The notes: generated by a model not told the origin, from the letters alone. A DNA stretch of 64,000 nucleotides from Agathobaculum butyriciproducens (GCA_003096535.1 QEKJ01000004.1:62001-126000); one strand, 5' to 3'; shown: positions 1 through 9,274, counted from the first letter of the stretch. Translations and numbers: made by a program.

Positions 1-139
1 GCTTGAGGAGGGTCGGACCCATGCCGATCCAGAATTCGTTGACCTGCACACCGCCGCGCTTGGCGGTGATGAAATGTCCGAACTCATGCACGATGACCAG
101 CACACCGAAGGCAAGGATTGCCAGAATGATTTGCAGCAA
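1..139 (-). CDS. rseP: RseP-type site-2 zinc metalloprotease, N-terminus only
   Basis: Only the first 46 codons lie in the window; the gene runs off the left edge. The N-terminus is a hydrophobic segment ending in HEFGH (residues 18-22), the HExxH zinc motif of M50 intramembrane proteases, which cut regulatory transmembrane proteins. I start at a TTG (137-139) because AAAGGAG sits 7 nt upstream and the hydrophobic segment begins right there; no ATG fits. It follows dxr with a 17-bp gap, the usual cdsA-dxr-rseP order. The family assignment rests on the motif and the gene order, since the PDZ and second catalytic parts are outside the window. Confidence 0.85.
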   Translation of the reverse strand, partial: MLQIILAILAFGVLVIVHEFGHFITAKRGGVQVNEFWIGMGPTLLK

Positions 140-156
140 AGCGTAGCTCCTTTCGG

Positions 157-1290
157 TCAGCCGAGCACGATCTCGCGCGCGGCTTTGTCCGCCGCCAGAA
201 CGTCGTCCAGCGTGATGTCCTTCTTGCATGGAATGGTATCGAGTGCGTATGCAACGCGCTCTGCGATGTCGGTAAAGCCGATCTTACCGTTCAAAAACAG
301 ACCGACTGCGGCCTCATTTGCACCGTTGAGCACAGCGCCGCGGTCGCCCTTGAGGGAGGCGGCGTGCTTGGCGAGGTTCAGCGCCGGAAACGCCTCATAG
401 TCGGGTGCGTAGAACGTCAGCTTTGCGACCTCCGCGAGCGACATGCGCGGCACCTTGCACGGCATACGCTGCGGCCATGTCAGCGCCAGCTGGATCGGCA
501 GACGCATATCCGGCAGACCGAGCTGCGCGATTACCGCTCCGTCCGCAAACTCCACCGCCGAGTGCACGATGCTCTCGCGGTGGACGACAATTTCGATGTC
601 CTCCGGCGGCAGATCATACAGCCACATGGCTTCGATCAGCTCCAGACCCTTGTTCATCATAGTCGCAGAGTCGATCGTGATTTTTGCACCCATACTCCAG
701 TTCGGGTGTGCAAGCGCCTGTCCGCGCGTCATGCCGCGCATTTCCTCGAACTTTTTGCCGAAGAACGGACCGCCGGACGCGGTCAGCAGGATTTTGTCGA
801 TCGGGTTGCCGTTTGCCGCCTGCACGCACTGGAAGATAGCCGAATGCTCGGAATCCACCGGCAGGATGCGCACGCCGTACTGCTTTGCAGCGCTCATCAC
901 CAGACCACCCGCACACACGAGCGTCTCCTTGTTCGCCAGTGCAATGTCCTTGCCCGCCTTGATGGCCGCCATCGTCGGCAGCAGGCCGACCATGCCGACA
1001 ACCGCCGTTACCACGATGTCCGCGCCGCTCTCGGCGGCACAGGCGATCAGACCGTCCATACCGGTCAAAACCTCAATATCGGTGTCTGCCAGCTTGATTT
1101 TCAGCTCCCTGGCTGCGTTTTCATCCATCGCGCAGACCATTTTCGGATGCAGGGCACGCGCCTGCTCCTCCAATAAGTTTATGCGCCGGTTGGTCGTCAA
1201 TGCGACGACTTCGGCGTCGATCGAAGGCAGAATATCGACCGTTTGCGTGCCGATCGAACCCGTTGAACCTAAAATCGCAATCTTCTTCAT
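157..1290 (-). CDS. dxr: 1-deoxy-D-xylulose 5-phosphate reductoisomerase
   Basis: This 377-residue protein has the family's usual length. It converts DXP to MEP with NADPH, the committed step of the non-mevalonate isoprenoid pathway. The N-terminal Rossmann motif GSTGSIG is at residues 8-14, ANKETLV follows near residue 120, and the metal/substrate region SEHSAIFQC near 150. The ATG at 1288-1290 has AGGAG 7 nt upstream; the reading frame stays open for 37 more codons, but that stretch is a family A repeat. It lies between cdsA and rseP and supplies precursors for UppS in the same operon. Confidence 0.96.
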   Translation of the reverse strand: MKKIAILGSTGSIGTQTVDILPSIDAEVVALTTNRRINLLEEQARALHPKMVCAMDENAARELKIKLADTDIEVLTGMDGLIACAAESGADIVVTAVVGMVGLLPTMAAIKAGKDIALANKETLVCAGGLVMSAAKQYGVRILPVDSEHSAIFQCVQAANGNPIDKILLTASGGPFFGKKFEEMRGMTRGQALAHPNWSMGAKITIDSATMMNKGLELIEAMWLYDLPPEDIEIVVHRESIVHSAVEFADGAVIAQLGLPDMRLPIQLALTWPQRMPCKVPRMSLAEVAKLTFYAPDYEAFPALNLAKHAASLKGDRGAVLNGANEAAVGLFLNGKIGFTDIAERVAYALDTIPCKKDITLDDVLAADKAAREIVLG

Positions 1291-1315
1291 TATTTTTCTC
1301 CTGTTAAACGATTTG

Positions 1316-1438
1316 GATAATGGAGAATTGAAAATGGAGAATGGAGAATTATGGAACCGCCCTGCGGGCGGAATTAAATCATCGCGCTCTGCGCGATACA
1401 TTCATTTTCCATTTTCCATTCTCCATTCTCAATTTACA
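1316..1438 (-). repeat. Family A palindromic element between cdsA and dxr
   Basis: Arms of about 35 bp made of GGAGAAT/GAATTG-type purine units (1318-1354) are matched by their inverted complement (1402-1436). Between them are two GC-rich hairpins, one around CCGCCCTGCGGGCGG and one around TCGCGCTCTGCGCGA. The array starts 3-4 nt after the cdsA stop. A close relative with the same arms and a different centre is at 39430-39592. It resembles a small MITE-like element; no gene is seen in it. Confidence 0.7.
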
Positions 1439-2257
1439 TCACCAGATAATACGGAACAGTAATTCGGCGAAAGGCGCTACGAACAGCACACTGTCGAAAC
1501 GGTCCAGCACACCGCCATGTCCCGGAAAAATATGTCCGTAATCCTTAATGCCGGTCTGGCGCTTGATGACCGAGAACGACAGGTCGCCGATCTCGCCAAG
1601 CACCGCGCCGACTGCACCGAGCACGACCGCCGACCAGAGCGGCATTTCAAGGTCAAGCGTCCGGTTCATAATCACAGCCGCGATGAGCACGAGGACAGCA
1701 CCGCCGACCACGCCGCCGACGGCACCCTCTACCGTCTTTTTCGGGCTGACGACCGGCGCCAGCTTATGCTTGCCGAACAGCATGCCCGAGAACAGAGCGC
1801 AGGTGTCCGCGCCCCAGGCAGCAAGCAGCGGCAGCAGCACGATGAACGAACCGTGGTGGTAGTGCATCTGGAAAATGCGCAGCAGGCTGAGCAGCAGGTA
1901 CGGCACGGCAAGTCCGCCGAAAAACGCCCACGAAACCTGCGAAGCCTTCATGACGTCGTGATATTTCAGCTCAATCGCAAACGAACCGAACAGCAGCACC
2001 AGCACCAGGCCCTGCATCACGCTCTCGAGCCGCAGCGGCAGGATGCTGAAATGACCGACAGCCAGTCCCAGCGAGACGGCCATTGCGAGCAGCAGTTCCA
2101 AGTGGTTGCGCACCAGTTTTGTCGAGCCGAGCACCTCATAGGTGGCGAACACGCACAGCGCCGCCACGACAAGCTCCAGCACGATCGGCGGGAACACATA
2201 CAGCGCCAGCAGCACAAAGGCAAAGCCGAACACGCCAAACAATACTCTTGCTTTCAT
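1439..2257 (-). CDS. cdsA: Phosphatidate cytidylyltransferase (CDP-DAG synthase)
   Basis: This 272-residue integral membrane protein has about eight hydrophobic segments. It makes CDP-diacylglycerol from phosphatidate and CTP. SPKKTVEGAVGG lies near residues 170-182, and the C-terminal signature runs through KRQTGIKDYG and PGHGGVLDRFDS, as expected for the family. The start ATG at 2255-2257 is preceded by a modest AGGG. The gene sits 23 bp downstream of uppS in the standard uppS-cdsA-dxr order and ends in TGA right before a family A repeat. Confidence 0.95.
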   Translation of the reverse strand: MKARVLFGVFGFAFVLLALYVFPPIVLELVVAALCVFATYEVLGSTKLVRNHLELLLAMAVSLGLAVGHFSILPLRLESVMQGLVLVLLFGSFAIELKYHDVMKASQVSWAFFGGLAVPYLLLSLLRIFQMHYHHGSFIVLLPLLAAWGADTCALFSGMLFGKHKLAPVVSPKKTVEGAVGGVVGGAVLVLIAAVIMNRTLDLEMPLWSAVVLGAVGAVLGEIGDLSFSVIKRQTGIKDYGHIFPGHGGVLDRFDSVLFVAPFAELLFRIIW

Positions 2258-2280
2258 ACGTTTATCACCCTAATTGGATA

Positions 2281-3030
2281 TTATACGCCGCCGAAACGAC
2301 GGTTTCTGTTGTTAAAATTGTCGATTGCCGCATCCAGATCGGTAGTTTTGAAATCCGGCCACAGCACATCGGTGAAGTAGTACTCCGAGTAGGCAGACTG
2401 CCACAGCAGGAAGTTGGACGTGCGGATCTCGCCCGAAGGACGGATGATGAGGTCGGGATCGGGCATATGCGCAGTGTACAGGTTGGCGGTGATGGTATCC
2501 TCAGTGATATCCTCAGGTGCCAGCTCTCCGTTTTTCACCCGCTGCGCGATGGCACGGACGGCGTTTTTGATCTCGTCACGGCCGCCGTAGTTGATGCACA
2601 GCGAGGCTGTTGCCGCGTCCGGACCAAGCCGATCGGCAATCTCGTCCACCTCCGCGATCTGCGCGCGGATATCCTCCGGCAGAACAGTCAGGTCGCCCAG
2701 CACGCGCACGGCTACGCCGCGCTCGAACATGGTTTCCGCCGCTTCCTTCAGATAGGAGCGGAACAGGTTCATCAGCGCATCGACTTCATCCTGCGGACGC
2801 TTCCAGTTTTCGGTAGAGAATGCATAGACCGTGAAATACTGCACGCCAATGTCCTTGCAGTAGGTGGCAATGGTGCGGAACGTCTCCGCGCCGACCTTGT
2901 GACCGGCCTTGCGCGGCAGACCGCGTTTCTTGGCCCAGCGGCCGTTGCCGTCCATGATGACCGCAATATGACGCGGCACCGGACGGTTTTCGGGCGCGTT
3001 TTCCTTCTTTTTTCGTGTGAACAGACCCAA
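2281..3030 (-). CDS. uppS: Undecaprenyl diphosphate synthase
   Basis: It condenses IPP units onto FPP to give the C55 lipid carrier for cell-wall synthesis. HIAVIMDGNGRWA (residues 21-33) contains the catalytic Asp27, and the C-terminal IIRPSGEIRTSNF motif is present. I start at TTG 3028-3030 because GGGAGG lies 7 nt upstream and the resulting 249 residues match the family. The frame is open for 89 more codons upstream, but that DNA is the family C hairpin cassette. The next gene upstream is frr, about 300 bp away, so the cassette sits inside this operon. Confidence 0.94.
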   Translation of the reverse strand: MGLFTRKKKENAPENRPVPRHIAVIMDGNGRWAKKRGLPRKAGHKVGAETFRTIATYCKDIGVQYFTVYAFSTENWKRPQDEVDALMNLFRSYLKEAAETMFERGVAVRVLGDLTVLPEDIRAQIAEVDEIADRLGPDAATASLCINYGGRDEIKNAVRAIAQRVKNGELAPEDITEDTITANLYTAHMPDPDLIIRPSGEIRTSNFLLWQSAYSEYYFTDVLWPDFKTTDLDAAIDNFNNRNRRFGGV

Positions 3031-3059
3031 CCTGTTTCCTCCCTGTTTATCCCTCTTGC

Positions 3060-3300
3060 GGCAGGTTTTCCTGCCAATTTCATGCAAAAGGGCGACGAAT
3101 CCGCCGCCCCCAATGTCGCTTCGCTCCTCGACCGAAAACACGTTTTCGGTCGATCGGAACGTACCGAGCATACGCTCGGATACGTCCTGCGAGCACATCT
3201 GCGCGCCGCTTTGCGGCACACAGCTATGCTCCCTTGTGTAAAAAGCGAGATACATGCTCCCGCTTTTTACGGATTTTCTGCGAAAATCCGATTTCATGCC
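3060..3300 (-). repeat. Family C hairpin cassette between frr and uppS
   Basis: Consecutive hairpins read on the operon strand: 3271-3289 (arms GGATTTTC/GAAAATCC, loop GCA); 3238-3270 (arms GTAAAAAGCG/CGCTTTTTAC, 13-nt loop GGAGCATGTATCT); then stems around GCCGC/GCGGC, CCGAGC/GCTCGG, GACCGAAAAC/GTTTTCGGTC and GGCAGG/CCTGCC (3063-3076). The first two hairpins recur at 14084-14136 and 51445-51496 with changed stems. No gene is present; the uppS frame running through it is accidental. Confidence 0.7.
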
Positions 3301-3327
3301 GCTGCAGGCAGCGGACTTCCCCCTGGA

Positions 3328-3882
3328 TTAAACTTCTGCGAGTTCTTTAGACTTTTTCGCTACCATAGCATCAACTTCCTTGACGTATTTGTCAGTCAGC
3401 TTCTGCATCTTGTCCTCGCCGTCGTGCAGCTCGTCCTCGGTGATCTCGCTCTTCTTCTGCGCTGCCTTGAACTTGTCCAGTGCATCGCGGCGGATGTTGC
3501 GGAGAGCGACCTTTGCCTCCTCACCGGTCTTGGAAACGCCCTTGATAAGCTCCTTGCGGCGCTCCTCGGTCAGCGGCGGGAAGTTCAGACGGATCTGCTT
3601 GCCGTCGTTCTGCGGGTTGATGCCGAGGTCGGAGACCTGGATCGCCTTCTCGATGGCCTTGAGCACCGAGCCGTCCCACGGCTGGATGGCCAGCGTGCGC
3701 GGGTCGGGCGTAGAGATTGCCGCAACCTGATTCAGCGGGGTCGGTGCACCGTAATACTCAACGGTGATCTTATCGAGAACCGCCGGGTTTGCGCGGCCTG
3801 CGCGGACTGCTGCCAGCTCCTTGGAGAGCACGTCCAGCGTTTTCTGCATTTTTGCCTCGTGGGACTTGATCTGTTCCTTCAT
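3328..3882 (-). CDS. frr: Ribosome recycling factor
   Basis: This 184-residue protein has the normal family length. With EF-G it splits post-termination ribosomes. The N-terminal helix ([21 protein letters not shown]), the [12 protein letters not shown] segment around residue 43 and the helical [13 protein letters not shown] region are typical. Its ATG shares one base with the TAA of pyrH (TAATG), so the two are translationally coupled. Confidence 0.97.
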   Translation of the reverse strand: MKEQIKSHEAKMQKTLDVLSKELAAVRAGRANPAVLDKITVEYYGAPTPLNQVAAISTPDPRTLAIQPWDGSVLKAIEKAIQVSDLGINPQNDGKQIRLNFPPLTEERRKELIKGVSKTGEEAKVALRNIRRDALDKFKAAQKKSEITEDELHDGEDKMQKLTDKYVKEVDAMVAKKSKELAEV

Positions 3883-4604
3883 TATTTTACCTCCTCAACG
3901 ATCGTGCCGATCTTTTCGCCGTTAACAGCGCGGTGAATATTTTCGGGGTCGGAAAGCGCGAATACCAGAATCGGGATATGGTTATCCATGGACAGCGAGG
4001 TTGCCGTGGAATCCATAACGCCGAGGCCCTGATTGAGCACATCCATGTAACTCAGGTGGTCGTACTTCTTGGCATCCGGGTTGACAGCCGGGTCAGAATC
4101 GTACACGCCGTCTACGTTCTTTGCCAGCAGGATAACATCCGCGCCGATCTCTGCCGCACGCAGAACCGCTGCGGTGTCGGTCGAGAAGAACGGGCAGCCG
4201 GTGCCGCAGCCGAAGATAACGACACGGCCCTTTTCCAGATGGCGGGTCGCGCGAGAACGGATGTACGGCTCAGCGATCTTGTTCATCTCGATAGCAGTCT
4301 GCACGCGAACGTCCACGCCGCGCTGCTCCAGTGCATCCTGCAGAGCCAGTGCGTTGATGGTGGTTGCCAGCATGCCCATGTGGTCCGCGCGGGTGCGCTC
4401 CATCTTACCGCCGCCGTCCTTTACGCCGCGCCAGAAGTTGCCGCCGCCGACAACAATGCCGATCTCGCAGCCCTCTTCGTTGCATTTTTTGATCACATCG
4501 CATACCGGACCGATGACATCAAAGTTCAGGCCGAAATGCTTATCGCCCGCAAGGGCTTCGCCGCTGATCTTGATCAGTACGCGCTTATATTTCTGTGCTT
4601 CCAT
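3882..4604 (-). CDS. pyrH: UMP kinase
   Basis: This hexameric bacterial UMP kinase (240 residues) makes [12 protein letters not shown] near the N-terminus, GGGNFWRGV near residue 55 and the [15 protein letters not shown] segment near 135 identify the amino-acid-kinase fold of PyrH. A GTG three codons upstream (4613) is only 1 nt from the AAGGAG, so the ATG at 4602-4604, 8 nt from it, is the better start. It is the first gene of the pyrH-frr-uppS-cdsA-dxr-rseP run here; rpsB and tsf, often upstream, are not in the window. Confidence 0.97.
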   Translation of the reverse strand: MEAQKYKRVLIKISGEALAGDKHFGLNFDVIGPVCDVIKKCNEEGCEIGIVVGGGNFWRGVKDGGGKMERTRADHMGMLATTINALALQDALEQRGVDVRVQTAIEMNKIAEPYIRSRATRHLEKGRVVIFGCGTGCPFFSTDTAAVLRAAEIGADVILLAKNVDGVYDSDPAVNPDAKKYDHLSYMDVLNQGLGVMDSTATSLSMDNHIPILVFALSDPENIHRAVNGEKIGTIVEEVK

Positions 4605-4636
4605 GCTCCACACTCCTTATTCTATTCCTGTTTACT

Positions 4637-4665
4637 ATTCTACCCTATTTTCGGAGAATTTGCAA
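4637..4665 (-). promoter_or_regulatory. Sigma-A-type promoter for pyrH operon
   Basis: On the minus strand TTGCAA (4660-4665), a 17-nt spacer and TAGAAT (4637-4642) lie about 35 nt upstream of the pyrH start. Confidence 0.6.
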
Positions 4666-4848
4666 CGATTTATATAGTGTTATATAGCGGCAATTTCTAT
4701 TGATAACAGGCAGATTGTAAATCAGGGATCAGGAATCAGGAGTCAGGAATGAACGCGGCTTTCCGGCGGATGCGATGATGGTAAACGCTCGGCATGCGTA
4801 TACCTGCAGGGGAACACATCACGCTCCCCTGCAATGCCGTATCAAAGC
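4666..4848. other. Gene-free spacer with short repeats
   Basis: It holds a short tandem of TCAGGAA-type units (4717-4748), a hairpin with 9-bp arms TGCAGGGGA/TCCCCTGCA (4805-4833) and no credible gene. Confidence 0.5.
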
Positions 4849-4873
4849 AAAAACCGCCCTGAAAGGCGGTTTT
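4849..4873. terminator. Bidirectional hairpin, AAAACCGCC/GGCGGTTTT
   Basis: A GC-rich stem with flanking A and T runs on both sides. On the minus strand it would act as a second terminator behind the iolE-like gene. Confidence 0.55.
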
Positions 4874-4979
4874 ATTGAGAGGTTTCGCTGCCGCATGTTA
4901 TAATGCACGCGGGAACAGTTACATATTAGCGGTCAGACCCTCTTTTCCTTCCCGCAGTCTGCGGATTCCCTGAAAACAA

Positions 4980-5005
4980 AAACCGAGGGCAAATGCCCTC
5001 GGTTT
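4980..5005 (-). terminator. Intrinsic terminator of the iolE-like gene
   Basis: Stem AAACCGAGGGC/GCCCTCGGTTT, followed on the minus strand by TTTTTGTTTTC, 28 nt after the stop codon. Confidence 0.85.
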
Positions 5006-5033
5006 CGTGTTTTATCGCGCGATATGCGAAGAA

Positions 5034-5966
5034 TTACTTCTTCAGAACAACCTCGCCGCCCAGACCGGTGTGTGCAGTGATGTACTCACGGCCCATCTTA
5101 GCGTACTCGAACGGATTAGCCTTAGCCGGATCCTGCTCTGCCTCTACCATGATCCAGCCGGTGTAGCCAGCCTTGTCAAGCAGATCGAATACAGCGTCGA
5201 ACTCTACGCAGCCGTCCGGATCGCCCGGTACGGTGAATGCGCCTGCGCGAACTGCATCCAGGAAGGACCAGTGCTCAGCGCGAGCCTTCTCAACCAGCGG
5301 CATGCGCATGTTCTTCAGATGAACGTGGCCAACACGGTCAGCAAACTTCTCGAGCATCTTTACCGGATCCTCGCCAGCGAAAGTGAAGTGGCCGGTATCG
5401 AAGCACAGGAATACATACTTCGGGTCGGTGTTCTCCATCAGGCGGGTAGTCTCCTCAACGGTCTGGCATACGGTGCCCATGTGATGATGGAAGCAGGTGC
5501 GGATGCCGTACTTCTCCATGGACAGCTTGCCCAGCTTGTTCAGGCCGGTGGTGAAGCGATCCCACTCCTCGTCAGTCAGAACGCGCTTCTTGTCGTCCAG
5601 AACCGGCGTATCGAGCTGACCCTGAATAGAACCGGACTGCTCGGATACGTTGATAGCGGTAGCGCCAACGTAGGACAGGTAATCCAGCTCCTTGATGAAC
5701 TCAGCCTCTACCTCTTCGTACGGCTTGTCAACCAGGAAAGAGGAGAACCACTTGGAAGCGATGGTCAGGTTGCGGGCGTCCAGCATGTGCTTGAGGACGG
5801 TCTTGTCCTCCGGATACTTGTGACCTACTTCGCAGCCGTCAAAACCAGCGAGCTTCATCTCAGAGATGCACTGCTGGAAGGTGTTCTCGTCGCCGAGATC
5901 CCACATATCATCATTGGACCAGCCGATCGGGCAGATACCCAGTCTTACTTTCTTCGGATCTAACAT
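5034..5966 (-). CDS. iolE: IolE-like inosose dehydratase / sugar phosphate isomerase family protein
   Basis: This 310-residue xylose-isomerase-like TIM barrel resembles myo-inosose-2 dehydratase (IolE): LGICPIGWSNDDM near the N-terminus, ENTFQQCISEMKLAGFDG, KWFSSFLVDKP, then CFDTGHFTFAG and GHVHLKN with the metal ligands. IolE removes water from 2-keto-myo-inositol. I use the ATG at 5964-5966 with GGAGGG 7 nt upstream, rather than the one five codons earlier. It stands alone with its own promoter and terminator; no other iol genes are near, so the substrate could be a different keto-cyclitol or sugar. Confidence 0.8.
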   Translation of the reverse strand: MLDPKKVRLGICPIGWSNDDMWDLGDENTFQQCISEMKLAGFDGCEVGHKYPEDKTVLKHMLDARNLTIASKWFSSFLVDKPYEEVEAEFIKELDYLSYVGATAINVSEQSGSIQGQLDTPVLDDKKRVLTDEEWDRFTTGLNKLGKLSMEKYGIRTCFHHHMGTVCQTVEETTRLMENTDPKYVFLCFDTGHFTFAGEDPVKMLEKFADRVGHVHLKNMRMPLVEKARAEHWSFLDAVRAGAFTVPGDPDGCVEFDAVFDLLDKAGYTGWIMVEAEQDPAKANPFEYAKMGREYITAHTGLGGEVVLKK

Positions 5967-6007
5967 AGTTATTCCCTCCATAATCTTCTCTCTGCGTCTG
6001 CGCAGAA

Positions 6008-6068
6008 CAAACGCATTTTTGTTATTCTTATTGTACCCTTATGCACTGTAAATGTCAAACGCATTTTT
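6008..6068 (-). promoter_or_regulatory. iolE-like gene promoter flanked by direct repeats
   Basis: TTGACA (6053-6058), 17 nt, TACAAT (6030-6035) on the minus strand. The 13-mer CAAACGCATTTTT (plus strand) occurs at 6008-6020 and again at 6056-6068. One copy overlaps the -35 and the other lies in the early transcribed region, an arrangement suited to a repressor. Confidence 0.65.
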
Positions 6069-6148
6069 TCACAAAGCCGAGTTGTGCAATCCGCTGTTTT
6101 TGTCATTCCGCGAACTTGTGCGTGTGCGTGCACGCACTTTTGCGCAAA

Positions 6149-6176
6149 AACCGCGCGAGATTGTTCCCGCGCGGTT
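6149..6176 (-). terminator. Terminator of the malic enzyme gene
   Basis: Stem AACCGCGCG/CGCGCGGTT, followed on the minus strand by a T run (TTTTTGCGC), 37 nt after the stop. Confidence 0.8.
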
Positions 6177-6212
6177 GATTTTGTCTTATCTGTAACTTTT
6201 CGTCTGCTGCGC

Positions 6213-7385
6213 TCAGATACGGGCCACACCGGAATCGCGGGCAGCCTGTGCAACGGCATCGGCTACCGAACGGATGACCTTTTTGTCGAACGCCATCGGC
6301 ATGATATACTCCGCATTCAGCTCCTCATCGGAAACGCAGGCCGCGATCGCCTTAGCCGCTGCCAGCTTCATCTCTTCGTTGATGTCGCTTGCGCGAACAT
6401 CGAGTGCGCCACGGAAAATGCCCGGGAACGCAAGCACGTTGTTGATCTGGTTCGGGTAGTCCGAACGGCCGGTGCCGACAACGGCAGCGCCGCCCTTCTT
6501 GGCGTCCTCCGGCCAGATTTCGGGCACCGGATTTGCCATAGCAAATACCATCGGGTCCTTTGCCATGGTGGAGACCATCTCGGCAGTAAGCACCTGCGGA
6601 GCAGACATGCCGAAGAATACGTCCGCACCCTTGACAGCATCGGCCAGCGTGCCGGTCATGTGCTCGCGGTTGGTGACCTTGGCCATCTCCTGCTGTGCCG
6701 GATTCAGACGCTCATCGCCCTCGCAGACGATGCCGAAGCGCTCAACCATCGTGATGTGCTTGACGCCGAGGAACATCAGGAACTTGGTAACGGCGATAGC
6801 AGCCGCGCCGCAGCCGTTGACGACCATCTTGATCTCATCCACCTTGCGGCCGGTCAGACGGCAGGCGTTGAGCAGAGCCGCACCGCAGCAGACAGCCGTG
6901 CCGTGCTGGTCATCGTGGAATACCGGAATGTCGCAGACCTCCTTGAGTCGGCGCTCGATCTCAAAGCAGCGCGGAGCCGCGATATCCTCGAGGTTGATGC
7001 CGCCGAACGAGCCGGAGATCAGCTGAATGGTGCGTACAATCTCGTCCACATCCTTGGAAGCCACACAGAGCGGGAACGCGTCCACGTCAGCGAACGCCTT
7101 GAACAGCGCGCACTTGCCCTCCATGACCGGCATGCCGGCAATCGGACCGATATCGCCCAGACCGAGCACCGCGGTGCCGTCCGTGATGACCGCAACCAGA
7201 TTGTGACGGCGCGTATAGGTGTAGCTGAGAGACGGATCGTCCTTGATCTTGAGGCACGGCTCGGCAACACCCGGCGTGTACGCGATCGACAGATCGTCCT
7301 TGCTGTTTACCTCACAGCGAGCTACGACCTCAATCTTGCCGCCCCATTTTTCGTGTGCCTGCAGTGCGCGTTCCTTAACGTCCAT
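6213..7385 (-). CDS. NAD(P)-dependent malic enzyme
   Basis: This 390-residue short bacterial malic enzyme decarboxylates malate to pyruvate. [12 protein letters not shown] with its Tyr is near residue 35, [13 protein letters not shown] near 70, the metal-binding FHDDQHGTA near 155 and the Rossmann [10 protein letters not shown] near 190. There is no C-terminal phosphotransacetylase domain. The ATG has GGAGG 7 nt upstream. It is monocistronic, with its own promoter (7447-7475) and terminator. Confidence 0.94.
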   Translation of the reverse strand: MDVKERALQAHEKWGGKIEVVARCEVNSKDDLSIAYTPGVAEPCLKIKDDPSLSYTYTRRHNLVAVITDGTAVLGLGDIGPIAGMPVMEGKCALFKAFADVDAFPLCVASKDVDEIVRTIQLISGSFGGINLEDIAAPRCFEIERRLKEVCDIPVFHDDQHGTAVCCGAALLNACRLTGRKVDEIKMVVNGCGAAAIAVTKFLMFLGVKHITMVERFGIVCEGDERLNPAQQEMAKVTNREHMTGTLADAVKGADVFFGMSAPQVLTAEMVSTMAKDPMVFAMANPVPEIWPEDAKKGGAAVVGTGRSDYPNQINNVLAFPGIFRGALDVRASDINEEMKLAAAKAIAACVSDEELNAEYIMPMAFDKKVIRSVADAVAQAARDSGVARI

Positions 7386-7446
7386 GTTCTGTTCCTCCGT
7401 TATCGTTCTTGTTCCGTTCGACGGAAAGAGTTTTCTATCTTACCTT

Positions 7447-7475
7447 ATTATACAGAGTAGAAATGCGTTCGTAAA
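7447..7475 (-). promoter_or_regulatory. Promoter of the malic enzyme gene
   Basis: TTTACG (7470-7475), 17 nt, TATAAT (7447-7452) on the minus strand. Confidence 0.7.
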
Positions 7476-7482
7476 GGGGTAG

Positions 7483-7889
7483 TTTGTACAAAGAGCGGGA
7501 AGTAATTGAGAACGGAGAATGGAGGATGGAGGATGAACGTGATGATTTATCGTTTTTCCCTGTTTTTCCTATTATCATAAAGGTACACCGCAGGGTGCGA
7601 CAAGGTGAATTGCCCAAAGGGCAAAAGAAGGTGCCCTGGGGTACGACCTCGGCGCACCGCATCTAACGATTAGTACATGTTACCCCCGTAGGGGAGCACA
7701 TTGTGCTCCCACACAACGTAAAATCAAACGGTTCTTGGGCGAACAATGTTCGCCCCTACGGTTAGGTCTGTGCAGACGGGTTACAGACGGTGCGCCGAGT
7801 CGTCGCACCCTACGATTTAGATTTTATGTGTAATGTAACAACATGAAGAAGGTTAAACTCCTCATGCTCTTCACTCTCAACTCTTCACT
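7483..7889. repeat. Gene-free repeat region (families A and D)
   Basis: Purine-rich family A units are at 7495-7540. An outer inverted repeat GGGTGCGAC/GTCGCACCC (about 7590 and 7800) encloses two family D hairpins: 7692-7710 (arms GGGAGCAC/GTGCTCCC, loop ATT) and 7737-7755 (arms GGGCGAAC/GTTCGCCC, loop AAT). A second purine-rich stretch abuts the MATE stop codon (7860-7889). No gene is seen. Confidence 0.6.
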
Positions 7890-9248
7890 CTACTTGCAGC
7901 ATTGTTTCGCCACCAGCTTCGGCAAGAGGAACATGGCCGCGCAGCCGGAGAACACCGCCGACACGACATCGGACAGCGGCTCGGAAAACATAACGGCCGT
8001 TGCCCCGAAAATCGGCGGCAGAACGAACACGCTGACGAGGAAAATACCCTTGCGGAGCATGGAAAACGTCAGTCCCCATTTGACAAGGCCCATGCCGGTC
8101 ATGCCGTCCACGAACGGGTACTGGATGGTCAGTCCGAGCACGCCGAGCGAGTAGGTGCGGATCATATATGCCGCCATATCAATATACGCCGGGTCTTTGG
8201 TGAAAATTTTGACAAAAGCGCCCGAGACCGTCTGCGCGAGCAGGAACATGATGCCGCAGAACACGAGGCACAGCAGCACAATGCACCGAAACGCCTTCAT
8301 GACGCGTTTTTCGTCGCACGCGCCGTAGTTATAGCCGAGAATAGACTGCGTGCCCGCCGTAATTCCGCCGAGCGGCATGGTGATGACGAGCATGAAGCTC
8401 TGCATGATGGCGGCACACGCGATGAGCATATCGCTGTCTGCGCCGCCGTATTTTCGCAGCATGACGTTGATGGAGATGAGCAGCACGTTATCAAGCGCGA
8501 TGATGAGCGCAGGCGACAGACCGACCTGCACGATACGGCGCATCCAGCCGAAATTGACCGGCTGACGGGTAATGCGGACGGCGGCTCTGTCACTCATCAG
8601 AAAACGCAGGATATACACCGTCGAGCACGCCTGCGACAGCACGGTCGCAAGAGCGGCTCCGCGCACGCCCATGTGCAGCGCAAAAATGAACACCGGGTCA
8701 AGTGCGATATTTACGGCCGCTCCGAGCATAACCGACCGCATTGCGGTACCGGAAAATCCCTGACTCATTGTAATTTGATTGAGTCCGTAGCTCAGCAATG
8801 CGAACACAGTGCCGGAAACGTAGGTCGTAAAATACGCCTGCGCGTAATCCCACAGGAGCTCGCTGCACCCGAACGCGAACAGGATCTGCCGCTTGAAAAT
8901 AAGCAGCGGCATGGTCGCCAGCACGCTCAGCGCCAGCAATAGGTAGAAGCTGTTCGTGATGATCTGCCGTGCGCCGTCCATGTCGCGCCGCCCCATGCGG
9001 ATGCTCATCAGCGGTCCGCCGCCGAAGCCGATGAGCGCACCGATGGCGGTAATCATGGTCACCACAGGCGCGCACACGCCGACACCGGCCAGCGCCGCAT
9101 CGCCCGCACCCGCGATGTGGCCGACGTACATGCGATCGACCACGCTGTATAGAATATTGACAAACTGTGCCAGCATGGCCGGTATGGCAAGCTGCAGAAC
9201 CAGCTTGCCGACCGGTGCTGTGCCCAGTGGGCTGTCTGTTTGGGACAT
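7890..9248 (-). CDS. MATE family multidrug/Na+ antiporter
   Basis: This 452-residue polytopic membrane protein shows two related MatE halves and about 12 hydrophobic segments. The MATE-typical PAMLAQFVNILYSVVDRMYVG near residue 20 and FVDGMTGMGLVKWGL near the end place it in the DinF/NorM-like clade. It likely exports cationic compounds by ion antiport; the substrate cannot be told. The ATG has GGGAGGG upstream, and the promoter is at 9275-9303. The stop codon TAG is followed directly by a purine-rich family A stretch. Confidence 0.9.
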   Translation of the reverse strand: MSQTDSPLGTAPVGKLVLQLAIPAMLAQFVNILYSVVDRMYVGHIAGAGDAALAGVGVCAPVVTMITAIGALIGFGGGPLMSIRMGRRDMDGARQIITNSFYLLLALSVLATMPLLIFKRQILFAFGCSELLWDYAQAYFTTYVSGTVFALLSYGLNQITMSQGFSGTAMRSVMLGAAVNIALDPVFIFALHMGVRGAALATVLSQACSTVYILRFLMSDRAAVRITRQPVNFGWMRRIVQVGLSPALIIALDNVLLISINVMLRKYGGADSDMLIACAAIMQSFMLVITMPLGGITAGTQSILGYNYGACDEKRVMKAFRCIVLLCLVFCGIMFLLAQTVSGAFVKIFTKDPAYIDMAAYMIRTYSLGVLGLTIQYPFVDGMTGMGLVKWGLTFSMLRKGIFLVSVFVLPPIFGATAVMFSEPLSDVVSAVFSGCAAMFLLPKLVAKQCCK

Positions 9249-9274
9249 GGTTCCCTCCCCTTTCTGCTCCCTCT

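Noticed and set aside
2281..3297. 338-residue version of UppS
   Set aside because: The extra 89 codons are hairpin cassette DNA with no homology; the TTG start with GGGAGG gives normal length.
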